A stretch of DNA of 64,000 nt from CBIFVZ01 sp966185765 (GTDB taxonomy: Bacteria; Pseudomonadota; Gammaproteobacteria; Enterobacterales; Enterobacteriaceae), in NCBI GenBank assembly GCA_966185765.1, contig CBIFVZ010000007.1, positions 1-64,000 on the forward strand. The letters run 5' to 3'. Numbering within the stretch: the stretch's first letter is position 1; every line of letters begins with the position of its first letter. Of this stretch, positions 8,500 through 17,677 are shown piece by piece. The notes under the pieces were generated by a model. That model searched no databases. It was given only the letters and a program-made list of their open reading frames with translations, and was not told the origin of the DNA. A program made the translations under genes and the position numbers.

Positions 8500-8638
8500 A
8501 TTTAACAGGGATTAGCGGGTGAGTTTTGCCAGTTGGCAGACAATGTTTGATCGCTTCGATGCAGTTACCGACCGGGGATGGTCCACACCACGCGATAAAG
8601 ATAGCCGCCTCATTCACCAGCCTTCGGGCTGGTTTTTT
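8500..8638 (+). ncRNA. Candidate small RNA ending at a strong terminator
   Basis: A clear plus-strand intrinsic terminator at 8616-8638 has no plus-strand gene in front of it; the nearest, across add, ends at 7057. TTGACT at 8467-8472 could be a -35 element followed by an A/T-rich stretch, which would give a transcript of roughly 120-140 nt. The 5' end is a guess. I do not recognise the sequence as a named enterobacterial sRNA. Confidence 0.3.
8616..8638 (+). terminator. Intrinsic terminator, plus strand
   Basis: ACCAGCC, loop TTCG, GGCTGGT, then TTTTTTATTTT. It is a textbook UUCG-capped hairpin with a U-tract. Confidence 0.85.
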
Positions 8639-8651
8639 ATTTTCTTCAGGC

Positions 8652-8685
8652 AAAAAAAAGCCGACATACCTGGCAAGTATGTCGG
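8652..8685 (-). terminator. Intrinsic terminator, minus strand (downstream of ydgA)
   Basis: CCGACATAC / GTATGTCGG 9-bp stem (8661-8669 and 8677-8685), followed on the minus strand by CTTTTTTTT. It lies about 270 bases past the ydgA stop and is back to back with the plus-strand terminator at 8616-8638. Confidence 0.8.
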
Positions 8686-8953
8686 TAAATGGTGTTGGCA
8701 TATAACGTGAGGTGGTTTGACCTCGAGACGTATAATGCCAGAGTAAGTCTTTTTGTGTGGTTACTTATCCTGGCGGTCGTCAAAGAAACGTAATGATTTG
8801 TGTGGCTTAATTGTCAGTGGCCGCAGCGCGGCACAGCGTATTTTGCACAATCAGCGTGAAGGGCGGCGAACAGCCAGTAACGTTACTGTGCCTGCAAGAC
8901 TGGTCAGGCATCAGGGATGACGGCGGCCCACGAGCGGGGCCGCCGGTAAGGCA

Positions 8954-10477
8954 TTATTGTGCTGGTGGGATAAGTGGCGGCTGCGGTGCTTCTTCTGGCC
9001 TGGCGTCGTTATCCAGCTCTTGCTCATCAGCGGGCACAGCCAGACCAAACATACCGAGCAGTTGCTCAAGCGCCATCTGCTGGCCATTGAGGGTTGCGCT
9101 ACCGCCGCTGTACTGCAGGCTGGTGGTGATAGCATCGTCCGTTACTGTCGTCAGACGGAACATCTGCCCCATCGCCGCCAGGCCTTTGACCTGCTGGCTT
9201 GCCAGCTTGTTGGCTTCATCCTGCTGATAACCTTCAATCTTCGCAACCTGGGTCATCAACTCCGTTGCCATTGGAATCGGAATGGTCAGCTTGCCGTCAA
9301 TGGATTTAATGGCCGTGCTCAGATCCTGCTCAACGGGTTGTTTGAGGAACAGTGACAGCGTAAGCGAACTTTCGCCCTTATCATTCTTCCAGCTCAGCGG
9401 CGCAATGGTCACCACTGGTTCGCCCTTGAGCAGTACCGGCAAACTTGAAAGCAGGGCATCCAGCGCTTTTTCCTGATAAAGTTCGGGGTCGTTTTCAATA
9501 CCCGGTTGCGCCATCAGTGCCTGGGTTTTGGCGTTATACATCTGGCTGAACTGATGCGCTGCCGCGCCGTCGACTTTGCTGACTTTCAGCGTCAGTCCAC
9601 CCTGTCCCATATCCTGGTTTTGCATACGCAGCTTATCAAGGGTGTAGTTTATCTCGCCATTGAGGGTTTTGCCGTCGGCGTCAGGCGCGGATTTACCGTT
9701 GATTTTAAGCCCATCGAGTACCGCCATTTCTTTACCTTCAACCGCTATCGCAAGCTTGTCGAGGCTCAGCGTCTGGCTACCAATGCGCTCCTGGAAGGAG
9801 GAAAGGCTGGTTTCGCCATCGGTTTTAAAGTTATTAAACGTCAGCTGTACCTGCTGGCCATACTCGTTTGGCGTGGACACCAGACCGCTGTCTGCAGAAC
9901 CTTTAAGAGAAACATTGTCGCCTTTTGCGTCGGCATCTGCCGTGAAGTTGCCGCCGCTGAAAGCGATTTTGACTTTATCTTTAATGTAATCAAGGGGCTG
10001 CAGCGTGATATCTGATGAGGTCGCGCCGCTGTAGCCAACGCGGGTGTCTATATCGGCAAAGGATTTGCCTTTCGCCATATCAAACAGCGCCTGGGTGGTG
10101 GCGTTTTTCTCAAGTACCGTATGCACAGAAGCCATAGACGGTATCAGGTTAAACTTTTTGAGCTGGGCGAAGGGGAATGGACCGTGATCGACCGTTTCGT
10201 TAAACACAACGCTCTGGTCTTTTTGCAACCAGCTATTTTTTGCGCTGGTATCAGGTTTGACGACCAGCTGCAACTGGCTGCTGAATACGTTGCGCTGGTA
10301 ATTTTCATATCCGATAGTCAGGCCGGCATCCGGGGCTGCGGCTTTAATCTGACTGTTGGCTTCGGCAATCGCATCATTGATGCGCTTTTCAAGCTGTTTG
10401 CCCGTGTACCATGCGCTGCCGGTCCAGACTGCGCCCAGTGCCACAATAACGCCAACAGCAACCAGAGATTTTTTCAT
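8954..10477 (-). CDS. ydgA: YdgA, DUF945 family protein
   Basis: A 507-residue protein anchored or exported by an N-terminal hydrophobic helix (MKKSLVAVGVIVALGAVWTG). It matches E. coli YdgA over its length, including VFNE(S/T)VDHGPFP, GYSGATSSDI and VTIAPLSWKN. DUF945 members are periplasmic or inner-membrane proteins of unknown biochemical role. The C-terminus differs from E. coli and ends in a Pro-rich tail (EEAPQPPLIPPAQ). It starts at ATG 10477, downstream of manA on the same strand. Confidence 0.95.
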   Translation of the reverse strand: MKKSLVAVGVIVALGAVWTGSAWYTGKQLEKRINDAIAEANSQIKAAAPDAGLTIGYENYQRNVFSSQLQLVVKPDTSAKNSWLQKDQSVVFNETVDHGPFPFAQLKKFNLIPSMASVHTVLEKNATTQALFDMAKGKSFADIDTRVGYSGATSSDITLQPLDYIKDKVKIAFSGGNFTADADAKGDNVSLKGSADSGLVSTPNEYGQQVQLTFNNFKTDGETSLSSFQERIGSQTLSLDKLAIAVEGKEMAVLDGLKINGKSAPDADGKTLNGEINYTLDKLRMQNQDMGQGGLTLKVSKVDGAAAHQFSQMYNAKTQALMAQPGIENDPELYQEKALDALLSSLPVLLKGEPVVTIAPLSWKNDKGESSLTLSLFLKQPVEQDLSTAIKSIDGKLTIPIPMATELMTQVAKIEGYQQDEANKLASQQVKGLAAMGQMFRLTTVTDDAITTSLQYSGGSATLNGQQMALEQLLGMFGLAVPADEQELDNDARPEEAPQPPLIPPAQ

Positions 10478-10609
10478 CGTGTCATTTCCTGGTAAACCGG
10501 GTTATCCGACCCGGCGTGAAATTTCGGTGTGCGCCAAAAGCTTAGCAACACCTGCTTAAAAAATCAGTAAGTGATTCCTGAATAAGACAAACCCAGCGCA
10601 AAAGCGCGA

Positions 10610-10640
10610 CCCGGGCGGTCTGCGCGATGACGCGCCCGGG
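10610..10640 (-). terminator. GC-rich hairpin downstream of manA
   Basis: CCCGGGCG (10610-10617) pairs with CGCCCGGG (10633-10640) just past the manA stop. No clear U-tract follows, so its efficiency as a terminator is uncertain. Confidence 0.45.
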
Positions 10641-10657
10641 AAAAGAAGGGCTGGCGT

Positions 10658-11836
10658 TTACGACAGCTTATTGAATACCCGCGCCAGTCGGCCCACACCG
10701 CTGACATTGACCGGAGCGTCGTTGGCCGGAATAAACGCTGACTCGCCAGGGGCGAGCACCAGACGGTCCCCGCCTTTAACCAGCACCGCTTCGCCTTCAA
10801 CGCAGAACACAATTGCAGCGCTGTCCTGTGCCAGCGCTGTGGCGCTGCTGCTGAGTTCATGCAGTGAGAACGCAAAGTCATCCACCGGAATCGGGAAGTC
10901 CAGCTGCGTACCATGCTGCACCGGCACGGTGAGCAGCGAGTCAGCGGCTTTCGGCGTGAACTTCACATTTGCCACCAGCTCCGCAATATCAATGTACTTC
11001 GGCGTTAACCCGGCACGCAGCACGTTATCGGAATTGGCCATAACCTCCAGCGCCACGCCCTGCAAATAGGCGTGCGGCGTTTCAGCAAACAGGAACATGG
11101 CCTCGCCAGGCTCAAGCTTCACCACATTGAGCAGCAGCGGTGAGAACAGACCGCTGTCGTCCGGGTAATTCTGGCTGATAAGACGAATGGTCTGCCAGGG
11201 CTCACCCTGATGCGTCTGTAGCGCTGATTTCAGTACCGCCAGCGCGCGCTGTTTCTCGTCGCCCTGCATGTTGAGCAGTGCGGCAAACAGGTCGCGCAGG
11301 CTGCCGGCGTTTGGTGTTGTCAGGAAGTGGGCGATAGCCGGATGTGCACCGGCGACCGGTTGTAACAGCGAGACGATATCTGAAAATTCACGAAAAGCGT
11401 TCATTGCCAGAAACGGCGTGAGTGCAAATACCAGTTCCGGCTTATGATTGGGGTCTTTGTAGTTGCGCTCGGGGGCATCCAGCGGGATACCGGCGGCGTT
11501 CTCACGGGCAAAACCTTCTTCAGACGCCTTTTTATTTGGGTGGACCTGGATAGATAACGCCTGATCGGCGCACAGCACTTTAAACAGGAACGGCAGTTCA
11601 CCAAAACGTGCGTTAACCGCCTGGCCGAGGATTGCCGCCGGGTTAGCGCTAATCACTTCGCGCAGGCTATGTACGCTGCCATCCGGGAGGGTTACAGAGG
11701 AACTGCTTTTTGGGTGGGCGCCCATCCATAACTCTGCCATAGGCAGATTGTCTGGGTTTTTGATGCCATACAGTTGAGTCAGCGCCGTTTTGCTGCCCCA
11801 GGCATAATTTTGCACTGAATTGATTAATTTTTGCAT
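10658..11836 (-). CDS. manA: Mannose-6-phosphate isomerase (type I PMI)
   Basis: Zinc enzyme that interconverts mannose 6-phosphate and fructose 6-phosphate, feeding mannose use and GDP-sugar synthesis. It has 392 residues from the ATG at 11836 (MQKLINSVQNYAWGS), one more than E. coli ManA. Zinc ligands Q97, H99 and E134 are visible (SIQVHP, HKPELVFAL), with the later ligand in ETPHAYLQG. A TTG two codons upstream is in frame, but the ATG matches the family start. It is divergent from fumA, with about 215 bases between. Confidence 0.98.
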   Translation of the reverse strand: MQKLINSVQNYAWGSKTALTQLYGIKNPDNLPMAELWMGAHPKSSSSVTLPDGSVHSLREVISANPAAILGQAVNARFGELPFLFKVLCADQALSIQVHPNKKASEEGFARENAAGIPLDAPERNYKDPNHKPELVFALTPFLAMNAFREFSDIVSLLQPVAGAHPAIAHFLTTPNAGSLRDLFAALLNMQGDEKQRALAVLKSALQTHQGEPWQTIRLISQNYPDDSGLFSPLLLNVVKLEPGEAMFLFAETPHAYLQGVALEVMANSDNVLRAGLTPKYIDIAELVANVKFTPKAADSLLTVPVQHGTQLDFPIPVDDFAFSLHELSSSATALAQDSAAIVFCVEGEAVLVKGGDRLVLAPGESAFIPANDAPVNVSGVGRLARVFNKLS

Positions 11837-12051
11837 GGGCAATGCCTTATGATGAAAGTAAACGTTACTGGCTTTATTAAACCAATTCTCTTGTCTGAAG
11901 TAACCCTGAAGAGTAAAAAGTCGTATCAGTCTCAGTTTTTGTTAAAAAAATGTATAACATATTTGCCGCCGCTGTTCTGGTGTGGCCAGGTGCTGGCGCA
12001 CGCCACGCCGGAAATGGATTTAACGTAGCTGAAGTAGCAAGTGAGAGATAA

Positions 12052-13698
12052 ATGTCGAATAAACCTTTCCAGTACCAGGAACCTTTCCCGCTCAAAAAGG
12101 ATGACACCGAATACTACCTGCTGACCTCTGATTATGTTTCTGTGTCAGAGTTTGAAGGGCAGGAGGTGTTAAAAGTTGAACCGCAAGCTCTGACGCTTCT
12201 CGCGCAGCAAGCCTTCCACGATGCCTCCTTTATGCTTCGCCCTGCCCACCAGAAACAAGTTGCCGCCATCCTTGACGATCCCGAAGCCAGCGACAATGAC
12301 AGATATGTCGCGCTGCAGTTTCTGCGTAACTCTGAGATTGCCGCTAAGGGCGTATTACCGACCTGTCAGGATACGGGAACCGCGATAATTACGGGCAAAA
12401 AAGGTCAACGCGTGTGGACCGGCGGTGGTGATGAAGAGGCACTGTCGCGCGGTATCTACAACACTTACATCGAAGACAACCTGCGCTACTCCCAGAATGC
12501 GGCGCTGGATATGTATAAAGAGGTCAACACCGGCACCAACCTGCCGGCACAAATTGATCTCTATAGCGTGGATGGCGCGGAATACAAATTTCTGTGCATC
12601 GCCAAGGGCGGTGGCTCGGCGAATAAAACCTACCTTTACCAGGAAACCCGCGCGCTGCTGTCGCCGGGCAAATTGAAAAATTACCTGGTGGAGAAAATGC
12701 GCACGCTCGGCACTGCGGCATGCCCGCCATACCATATCGCGTTTGTGATTGGCGGCACGTCTGCTGAATCCACGCTCAAAACCGTAAAACTGGCTTCCAC
12801 CAAGTATTATGACGGGCTGCCAACGGAAGGTAACGAGCACGGTCAGGCGTTTCGTGACCTGGCGCTGGAAGCAGAACTGCTGGAAGAGGCGTGTAATCTT
12901 GGCCTCGGCGCGCAGTTTGGGGGCAAATATTTCGCCCACGATATTCGCGTGATTCGTCTGCCGCGTCATGGTGCCTCCTGCCCGGTTGGCATGGGCGTGT
13001 CCTGTTCGGCTGATCGTAACATCAAGGCCAAAATCAACCGCGACGGCATCTGGATCGAGAAGCTGGAGCACAACCCTGGGCAGTACATCCCGGAGGCACT
13101 GCGCAAGGCTGGTGAAGGTGTGGTGGTGCGCGTTGATCTGAACCGCCCAATGGATGAAATCAGAAAGCAGCTCTCGCAGTATCCGGTTTCCACGCGCTTG
13201 TCGCTCAATGGCACGATTATCGTGGCGCGTGATATCGCGCATGCCAAACTCAAAGAACTGCTCGATAAGGGCGAACCGCTGCCGCAGTACATTAAAGATC
13301 ACCCCGTGTACTACGCAGGTCCGGCGAAAACACCGGAAGGCTATGCATCGGGTTCGCTGGGGCCGACCACGGCCGGGCGTATGGACTCCTACGTTGACCT
13401 GTTACAGGCCAACGGCGGCAGTATGGTGATGCTGGCGAAAGGCAACCGTAGCCAGCAGGTGACCGATGCCTGTCATAAGCACGGCGGCTTCTATCTGGGT
13501 AGCATCGGTGGCCCGGCTGCGGTACTGGCGCAGCAGAGCATCCGTCATCTGGAGTGCGTGGCTTATCCAGAATTGGGCATGGAAGCTATCTGGAAAATCG
13601 AGGTCGAAGACTTCCCGGCGTTTATCCTGGTCGATGACAAGGGCAATGACTTCTTTGCACAAATCCAGTCGTCACAGTGCAGCAACTGCGTGAAATAA
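12052..13698 (+). CDS. fumA: Fumarase class I (iron-sulfur)
   Basis: Oxygen-sensitive 4Fe-4S fumarate hydratase of the TCA cycle. It has 548 residues, the FumA/FumB length. Cluster cysteines are visible: C105 in LPTCQDTGT, one in GTAACPPYH and one in ASCPVGMGVSC. The C-terminal beta domain contains SLGPTTAGRMDSY. GAGAG precedes the ATG. FumA and FumB cannot be separated by motif, but the position before fumC and after manA is that of E. coli fumA. Confidence 0.97.
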   Translation: MSNKPFQYQEPFPLKKDDTEYYLLTSDYVSVSEFEGQEVLKVEPQALTLLAQQAFHDASFMLRPAHQKQVAAILDDPEASDNDRYVALQFLRNSEIAAKGVLPTCQDTGTAIITGKKGQRVWTGGGDEEALSRGIYNTYIEDNLRYSQNAALDMYKEVNTGTNLPAQIDLYSVDGAEYKFLCIAKGGGSANKTYLYQETRALLSPGKLKNYLVEKMRTLGTAACPPYHIAFVIGGTSAESTLKTVKLASTKYYDGLPTEGNEHGQAFRDLALEAELLEEACNLGLGAQFGGKYFAHDIRVIRLPRHGASCPVGMGVSCSADRNIKAKINRDGIWIEKLEHNPGQYIPEALRKAGEGVVVRVDLNRPMDEIRKQLSQYPVSTRLSLNGTIIVARDIAHAKLKELLDKGEPLPQYIKDHPVYYAGPAKTPEGYASGSLGPTTAGRMDSYVDLLQANGGSMVMLAKGNRSQQVTDACHKHGGFYLGSIGGPAAVLAQQSIRHLECVAYPELGMEAIWKIEVEDFPAFILVDDKGNDFFAQIQSSQCSNCVK

Positions 13699-13706
13699 CC
13701 GCCTCT

Positions 13707-13726
13707 GACCGCCCGTTCGGGCGGTC
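13707..13726 (+). terminator. Hairpin between fumA and fumC
   Basis: GACCGCCC, loop GTTC, GGGCGGTC, followed by ATCTTCC. The stem is strong and the U-tract weak, so some readthrough into fumC is likely. Confidence 0.55.
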
Positions 13727-13823
13727 ATCTTCCTCAGCGTAACCGCACGAAGCACCAAACGCGTTTACCGCCAGCGACCATACTCAACGCCATGCTTTTC
13801 CGTAATTGGTACAGGAGCAGGTC

Positions 13824-15218
13824 ATGGTTGCCAGTCGCCACGAAAAAGATTCGATGGGTAGCATCAGCGTGCCGCAGGACAAACTCTGGGGGGCGCAGAC
13901 GCAACGTTCGCTGGAGCACTTTCGTATCTCATCGGAGAAAATGCCGCCTGCGCTTATCCACGCGCTGGCACAGACTAAACGCGCCTCAGCGACGGTGAAT
14001 ATCGCGCTTGGTCTGCTGGATGAGCAGCGCGGCAACGCTATTATTGCGGCGGCAGATGAAGTGCTGGCAGGCAAGCACCCGGATGAGTTTCCGCTGGCCA
14101 TATGGCAGACCGGCTCCGGTACCCAGTCCAACATGAACATGAACGAAGTGCTGGCCAATCGAGCCAGTGAACTGTTGGGCGGCGAGCGCGGCATGGCGCG
14201 ACGGGTGCACCCGAATGATGACGTGAACAAAAGCCAGAGTTCTAACGATGTCTTTCCCACGGCAATGCACGTGGCGGCGCTCACCGCGCTGCACCAGTCG
14301 CTGTTGCCTGCGCTGACAACACTGACGCAAACCCTGAAGGCAAAATCGGTCGCGTTTAACGATATCGTTAAGATTGGTCGTACTCATTTGCAGGATGCGA
14401 CACCGTTGACGCTCGGCCAGGAGATCTCCGGCTGGGTGGCCATGCTCACCCACAGTCGCAAGCATATAGAGAGCAGCCTTGAGCATATCAGCGAGCTGGC
14501 GCTGGGCGGTACGGCGGTAGGGACTGGACTGAACACCCATCCGCAATACGCCGAACGGGTGGCGCAGGCGCTGGCCGAACAAACGGGCCTGCCGTTTGTC
14601 ACGGCACCTAATAAATTTGAGGCCCTCGCCAGCTGCGATGCGCTGGTGCAGGCGCATGGTGCGCTTAAGGGGCTGGCAGCATCGCTGATGAAAATTGCCA
14701 ACGACGTGCGCTGGCTGGCCTCCGGGCCGCGCTGTGGTATTGGTGAAATCCGCATTCCGGAAAACGAACCGGGTAGCTCTATCATGCCGGGTAAAGTCAA
14801 CCCAACCCAGTGCGAGGCACTGACGATGCTGTGCTGTCAGGTGATGGGTAATGATGTGGCAATCAATATCGGTGGCGCGTCCGGCAACTTTGAGCTGAAC
14901 GTGTTTCGCCCGATGGTTATCCATAACTTCCTGCAAACGGTGCGGCTGCTGGCAGACGGCATGGTGAGCTTTAATGAGCACTGTGCTGAGGGGATTGAAC
15001 CCGATCGCGAGCGTATTGATACCCTGCTCAGAGAGTCTCTGATGCTGGTTACAGCACTGAATACCCACATTGGCTACGACAAGGCGGCAGAGATAGCTAA
15101 GAAAGCGCATAAAGAAGGGCTAACGCTGAAGGCATCTGCGCTGGTGCTGGGGTATCTGACCGAGCAGGAGTTTGATGCGTGGGTACGCCCGCAGGAGATG
15201 ACGGGCAGTAAAGCGTAG
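13824..15218 (+). CDS. fumC: Fumarase class II
   Basis: Iron-independent, oxygen-stable fumarate hydratase of the aspartase/fumarase superfamily. It has 464 residues. The superfamily signature GSSIMPGKVNP is present, as are GSGTQSNMNMNEV and the loop SSNDVFPTAMH. The ATG at 13824 has CAGGAGCAG in front; a TTG 18 bases upstream is in frame but poorly placed. FumC backs up FumA under oxidative or iron-limited conditions (family knowledge). It ends convergently with tus. Confidence 0.97.
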   Translation: MVASRHEKDSMGSISVPQDKLWGAQTQRSLEHFRISSEKMPPALIHALAQTKRASATVNIALGLLDEQRGNAIIAAADEVLAGKHPDEFPLAIWQTGSGTQSNMNMNEVLANRASELLGGERGMARRVHPNDDVNKSQSSNDVFPTAMHVAALTALHQSLLPALTTLTQTLKAKSVAFNDIVKIGRTHLQDATPLTLGQEISGWVAMLTHSRKHIESSLEHISELALGGTAVGTGLNTHPQYAERVAQALAEQTGLPFVTAPNKFEALASCDALVQAHGALKGLAASLMKIANDVRWLASGPRCGIGEIRIPENEPGSSIMPGKVNPTQCEALTMLCCQVMGNDVAINIGGASGNFELNVFRPMVIHNFLQTVRLLADGMVSFNEHCAEGIEPDRERIDTLLRESLMLVTALNTHIGYDKAAEIAKKAHKEGLTLKASALVLGYLTEQEFDAWVRPQEMTGSKA

Positions 15219-15303
15219 CGTATGCGTGGGGTGAGCACTGCTACGGCACAGACAGGTCAGTGCGTGATAAGGGCGGGCAGGTGCCGTTACGCTGACAAAA
15301 GCC

Positions 15304-16227
15304 TCAGGGAGCCAGCCATAAGTGCAGGCGCGGAATAAGTAACGTCAACGGTTGTGCCGGCGGTAAGTGGCGGTGACGGATGCTGTCGGCATCGTAATTA
15401 TTCAGCTCGCCAATCTCAGGTACCGCACCGCCCGGCGGCGTAAGCGTAATCAGCGGAGAAGGGCAGGCATGTTGCACCTGGCGCTGGGTTTGCGGATACC
15501 AGGCGCGGGCGACAGGCTGTACCTTAACCGGGCGTTTTATTTTGAGGCGTGCGTTTTCAGGTAGTGCGGCTATATCATTATATTCCGCTGTGAGTTTGGC
15601 CGCCCACTGCTCACGGGTAAATGGTGGGACTGCACGCCCGGCGGCAAGGCTTTTTTCCAGCATGGTCAGCACGGCGTTGCGGGTAAGATTTTTGACAATT
15701 TGTTTGTTGGCCCAGCCAAAGCGTAACGTACCCGGGCGTTCCAGTAGCGTGAGCTGCCGGTAGGCGCTGAGCGTCAGTAGCCCCGGCAGATGGCGGTGTA
15801 CCCAGTCAAAGCGCTGTCCGGTGGGCAGCCCTGACTCCACGGTCACTATCTTTTCCAGCGCGGCCTTCAGGGTGTTGATACATGCTATCTGCTCGCCTAT
15901 CTCCCGTTGCTGGCATGGCTCTGCCTCAAAGCACAATGCGCCAGGCAGGCGCACAGCGGCTTTGCTGCTGCGTTTTTCCGACTGCTGCTGAATAAACAAA
16001 TGGGTAAAATGGCGCAGCGCTATTTCTGCTGCGGCTTTACCTGTGCGTTGGGTGACGATGATGCTATCCAGCGGCTCGTGCTCTTTGCCTTTCTCTACCG
16101 GCGGCAACTCAAACACGCGGGCGACGAGCAGGCGGCGGGATTCCAGCATCAGGCGCAGTGTGAGTAATTCGTGCTCCAGCGTTCTGAACGTGCTGGTTAG
16201 TTGGTCGGTCAACGCATAACGGCTCAT
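15304..16227 (-). CDS. tus: Tus, replication terminus site-binding protein
   Basis: Monomeric DNA-binding protein that stops replication forks at Ter sites in one orientation. It has 307 residues (E. coli 309), with the conserved blocks HLFIQQQSE, SSKAAVRLPG, FGWANKQIVKNL, LKIKRPVKVQP and VQHACPSPLI. Divergence from E. coli is marked in the N-terminal third. A Ter site lies about 25 bases upstream, over the promoter. This is the basis of autorepression in E. coli and presumably here. Confidence 0.97.
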   Translation of the reverse strand: MSRYALTDQLTSTFRTLEHELLTLRLMLESRRLLVARVFELPPVEKGKEHEPLDSIIVTQRTGKAAAEIALRHFTHLFIQQQSEKRSSKAAVRLPGALCFEAEPCQQREIGEQIACINTLKAALEKIVTVESGLPTGQRFDWVHRHLPGLLTLSAYRQLTLLERPGTLRFGWANKQIVKNLTRNAVLTMLEKSLAAGRAVPPFTREQWAAKLTAEYNDIAALPENARLKIKRPVKVQPVARAWYPQTQRQVQHACPSPLITLTPPGGAVPEIGELNNYDADSIRHRHLPPAQPLTLLIPRLHLWLAP

Positions 16228-16250
16228 TATTACCTCAGCACACTGTCTGT

Positions 16251-16273
16251 AAAATAGTTACAACATACTAAAG
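16251..16273 (-). promoter_or_regulatory. Ter site in the tus promoter (TerB equivalent)
   Basis: The minus strand reads AGTATGTTGTAACTA, identical to the core of E. coli TerB, with A/T-rich flanks. By analogy with TerB, the fork-blocking face is at the high-coordinate end. Forks moving leftward in this window (the direction of tus transcription) would stop, and rightward forks would pass. Confidence 0.9.
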
Positions 16274-16348
16274 ATATAACATAACAGTGCAAACTCAGCC
16301 AGCGTGCGTTCAGGGTCTGGCAGGGACGCGGGCGCACGGCACAGGACA

Positions 16349-17647
16349 TCAGGTAAGCGGCTTAGTGTCGCTTGTCTGCGAAGGCCAGCAGAAACGCAGA
16401 CGTGCACCGCCTAGCTCGCTCTGGTCGGCACTAACGCGACCACGCATTGCGGTTGCGATGGAATGGACAATGGCCAGGCCAAGACCACAGCCGCCGGTTG
16501 CGCGGTCGCGGCTCGGGTCCAGCCGTACAAACGGTTCAAAGATATGTTCACGCTCATCCGTTGGGATGCCCGGGCCATCGTCTTCAACCGTGAGCGCGAT
16601 TTCCTGCTCCTGCGTTTGCAGCGTGACACGTAACTGCTGCTGGCTGTAGCGCAGCGCATTATTAAGTAGATTATCCAGTACACGCTCCATCAGACGAACG
16701 TCAACATGTTCGGTGGGAGCTGTGGTCGGGAGTACCAGTTCAACGTTACGGTCCGCGTGAATAAACCGGACTTCGTCAATGCGCTCGCGCAGCCAGTCAT
16801 TCAGGTTGAGGCTTGTTGGGTGTAACTCATTCTGTGGTCGGTCAAGGCGCGCATAGGTCAGCAACTCTTCTATCAGCGCTTCCAGTTGGCCGATATCACG
16901 GTTAAGCCCCTGAGACTCATCCTCATTCAGGTTTTCACTCATCGCCAGCCGGTAGCGCAGGCGCACCAGCGGTGTACGCAATTCATGAGCGATACCATCA
17001 ATCAGCTGTTTTTTGCTGGCAATGAGCGCATTGATATTATCGGCCATCTGATTAAACGCCACGCCCATGCGCTCAAAGCTTGATGCGCTGTCGAAATACA
17101 GTCGTTCGTCAAGATGCCCGCTGCCAAAGCGCTGGGCGGCAGACTCCAGCTTTAGCATGTCCTGCCAGTGTGGGCGCATCCAGATAAATACCGGAAAGGC
17201 CAGTGAGATGGCGATAAAGGCGATAAGCATTACGTCCAGCAGGCGCATCTGATGCAGGAAAAACAGATACGGCACTGGACCAGCAACAAGAACGTAGCGG
17301 CTGTCGGGAATGCGCTGAATAAAGGTGTATTCCTCATCCAGCGCCACAATATCGCCGTTGATAAGCTTCCTGGTGGAGGCCGGATCGAGGTGATAGTCAC
17401 TCAGTGGTTCAATGCTCAGATCGAACGACAGATTGAGGTCGGCGTCATCAAGGGTTTTGCTCCAGTTACGCGGCGGGATCTCTTTAAGCTCGCTTCGCAC
17501 CATATACAGCGAGCTGGTCATCAGGTCTTCCAGCGTCTGGCGACCGGCGCGCTCGGCGGTAAATTTATAGACCAACCCGACCAGCATTGTCATGACCAGA
17601 AAGCAGACAAACAGCAGCAGGTAGAACTGAATAAACAGCTTTTTCAT
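16349..17647 (-). CDS. rstB: RstB, sensor histidine kinase
   Basis: Membrane sensor of the RstBA two-component system, which in E. coli and Salmonella belongs to the PhoPQ regulon and responds to low Mg2+ and acid. Two membrane helices (about residues 7-27 and 135-155) flank a periplasmic sensor domain. A HAMP linker, the phospho-accepting H221 in AHELRTP and an ATPase domain (NLLNNALRYS, DDGPGIP, GCGLGLAI) follow. It has 432 residues. It is about 30 bases downstream of rstA on the same strand and is co-transcribed with it. Confidence 0.97.
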   Translation of the reverse strand: MKKLFIQFYLLLFVCFLVMTMLVGLVYKFTAERAGRQTLEDLMTSSLYMVRSELKEIPPRNWSKTLDDADLNLSFDLSIEPLSDYHLDPASTRKLINGDIVALDEEYTFIQRIPDSRYVLVAGPVPYLFFLHQMRLLDVMLIAFIAISLAFPVFIWMRPHWQDMLKLESAAQRFGSGHLDERLYFDSASSFERMGVAFNQMADNINALIASKKQLIDGIAHELRTPLVRLRYRLAMSENLNEDESQGLNRDIGQLEALIEELLTYARLDRPQNELHPTSLNLNDWLRERIDEVRFIHADRNVELVLPTTAPTEHVDVRLMERVLDNLLNNALRYSQQQLRVTLQTQEQEIALTVEDDGPGIPTDEREHIFEPFVRLDPSRDRATGGCGLGLAIVHSIATAMRGRVSADQSELGGARLRFCWPSQTSDTKPLT

Positions 17648-17677
17648 AACACCTTCAGGGCCGGGCGAGGCGGCGAA

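Larger units (their letters stand above)
8075..8953. other. Gene-poor interval between add and ydgA
   Basis: About 880 bases with no convincing protein gene. The add-proximal part (8150-8500) is AT-rich and carries two TTGCAT...ATGCAA inverted repeats. A plus-strand terminator (8616-8638) ends an unassigned plus-strand transcript. A minus-strand terminator (8652-8685) faces ydgA. The 63-codon frame at 8519-8710 has no known relative and runs through both hairpins, so I do not call it a gene. Confidence 0.65.

Noticed and set aside
8519..8710. 63-codon frame over the opposed terminators
   Set aside because: It runs through two strong hairpins and has no relative; a non-coding RNA is the better reading.
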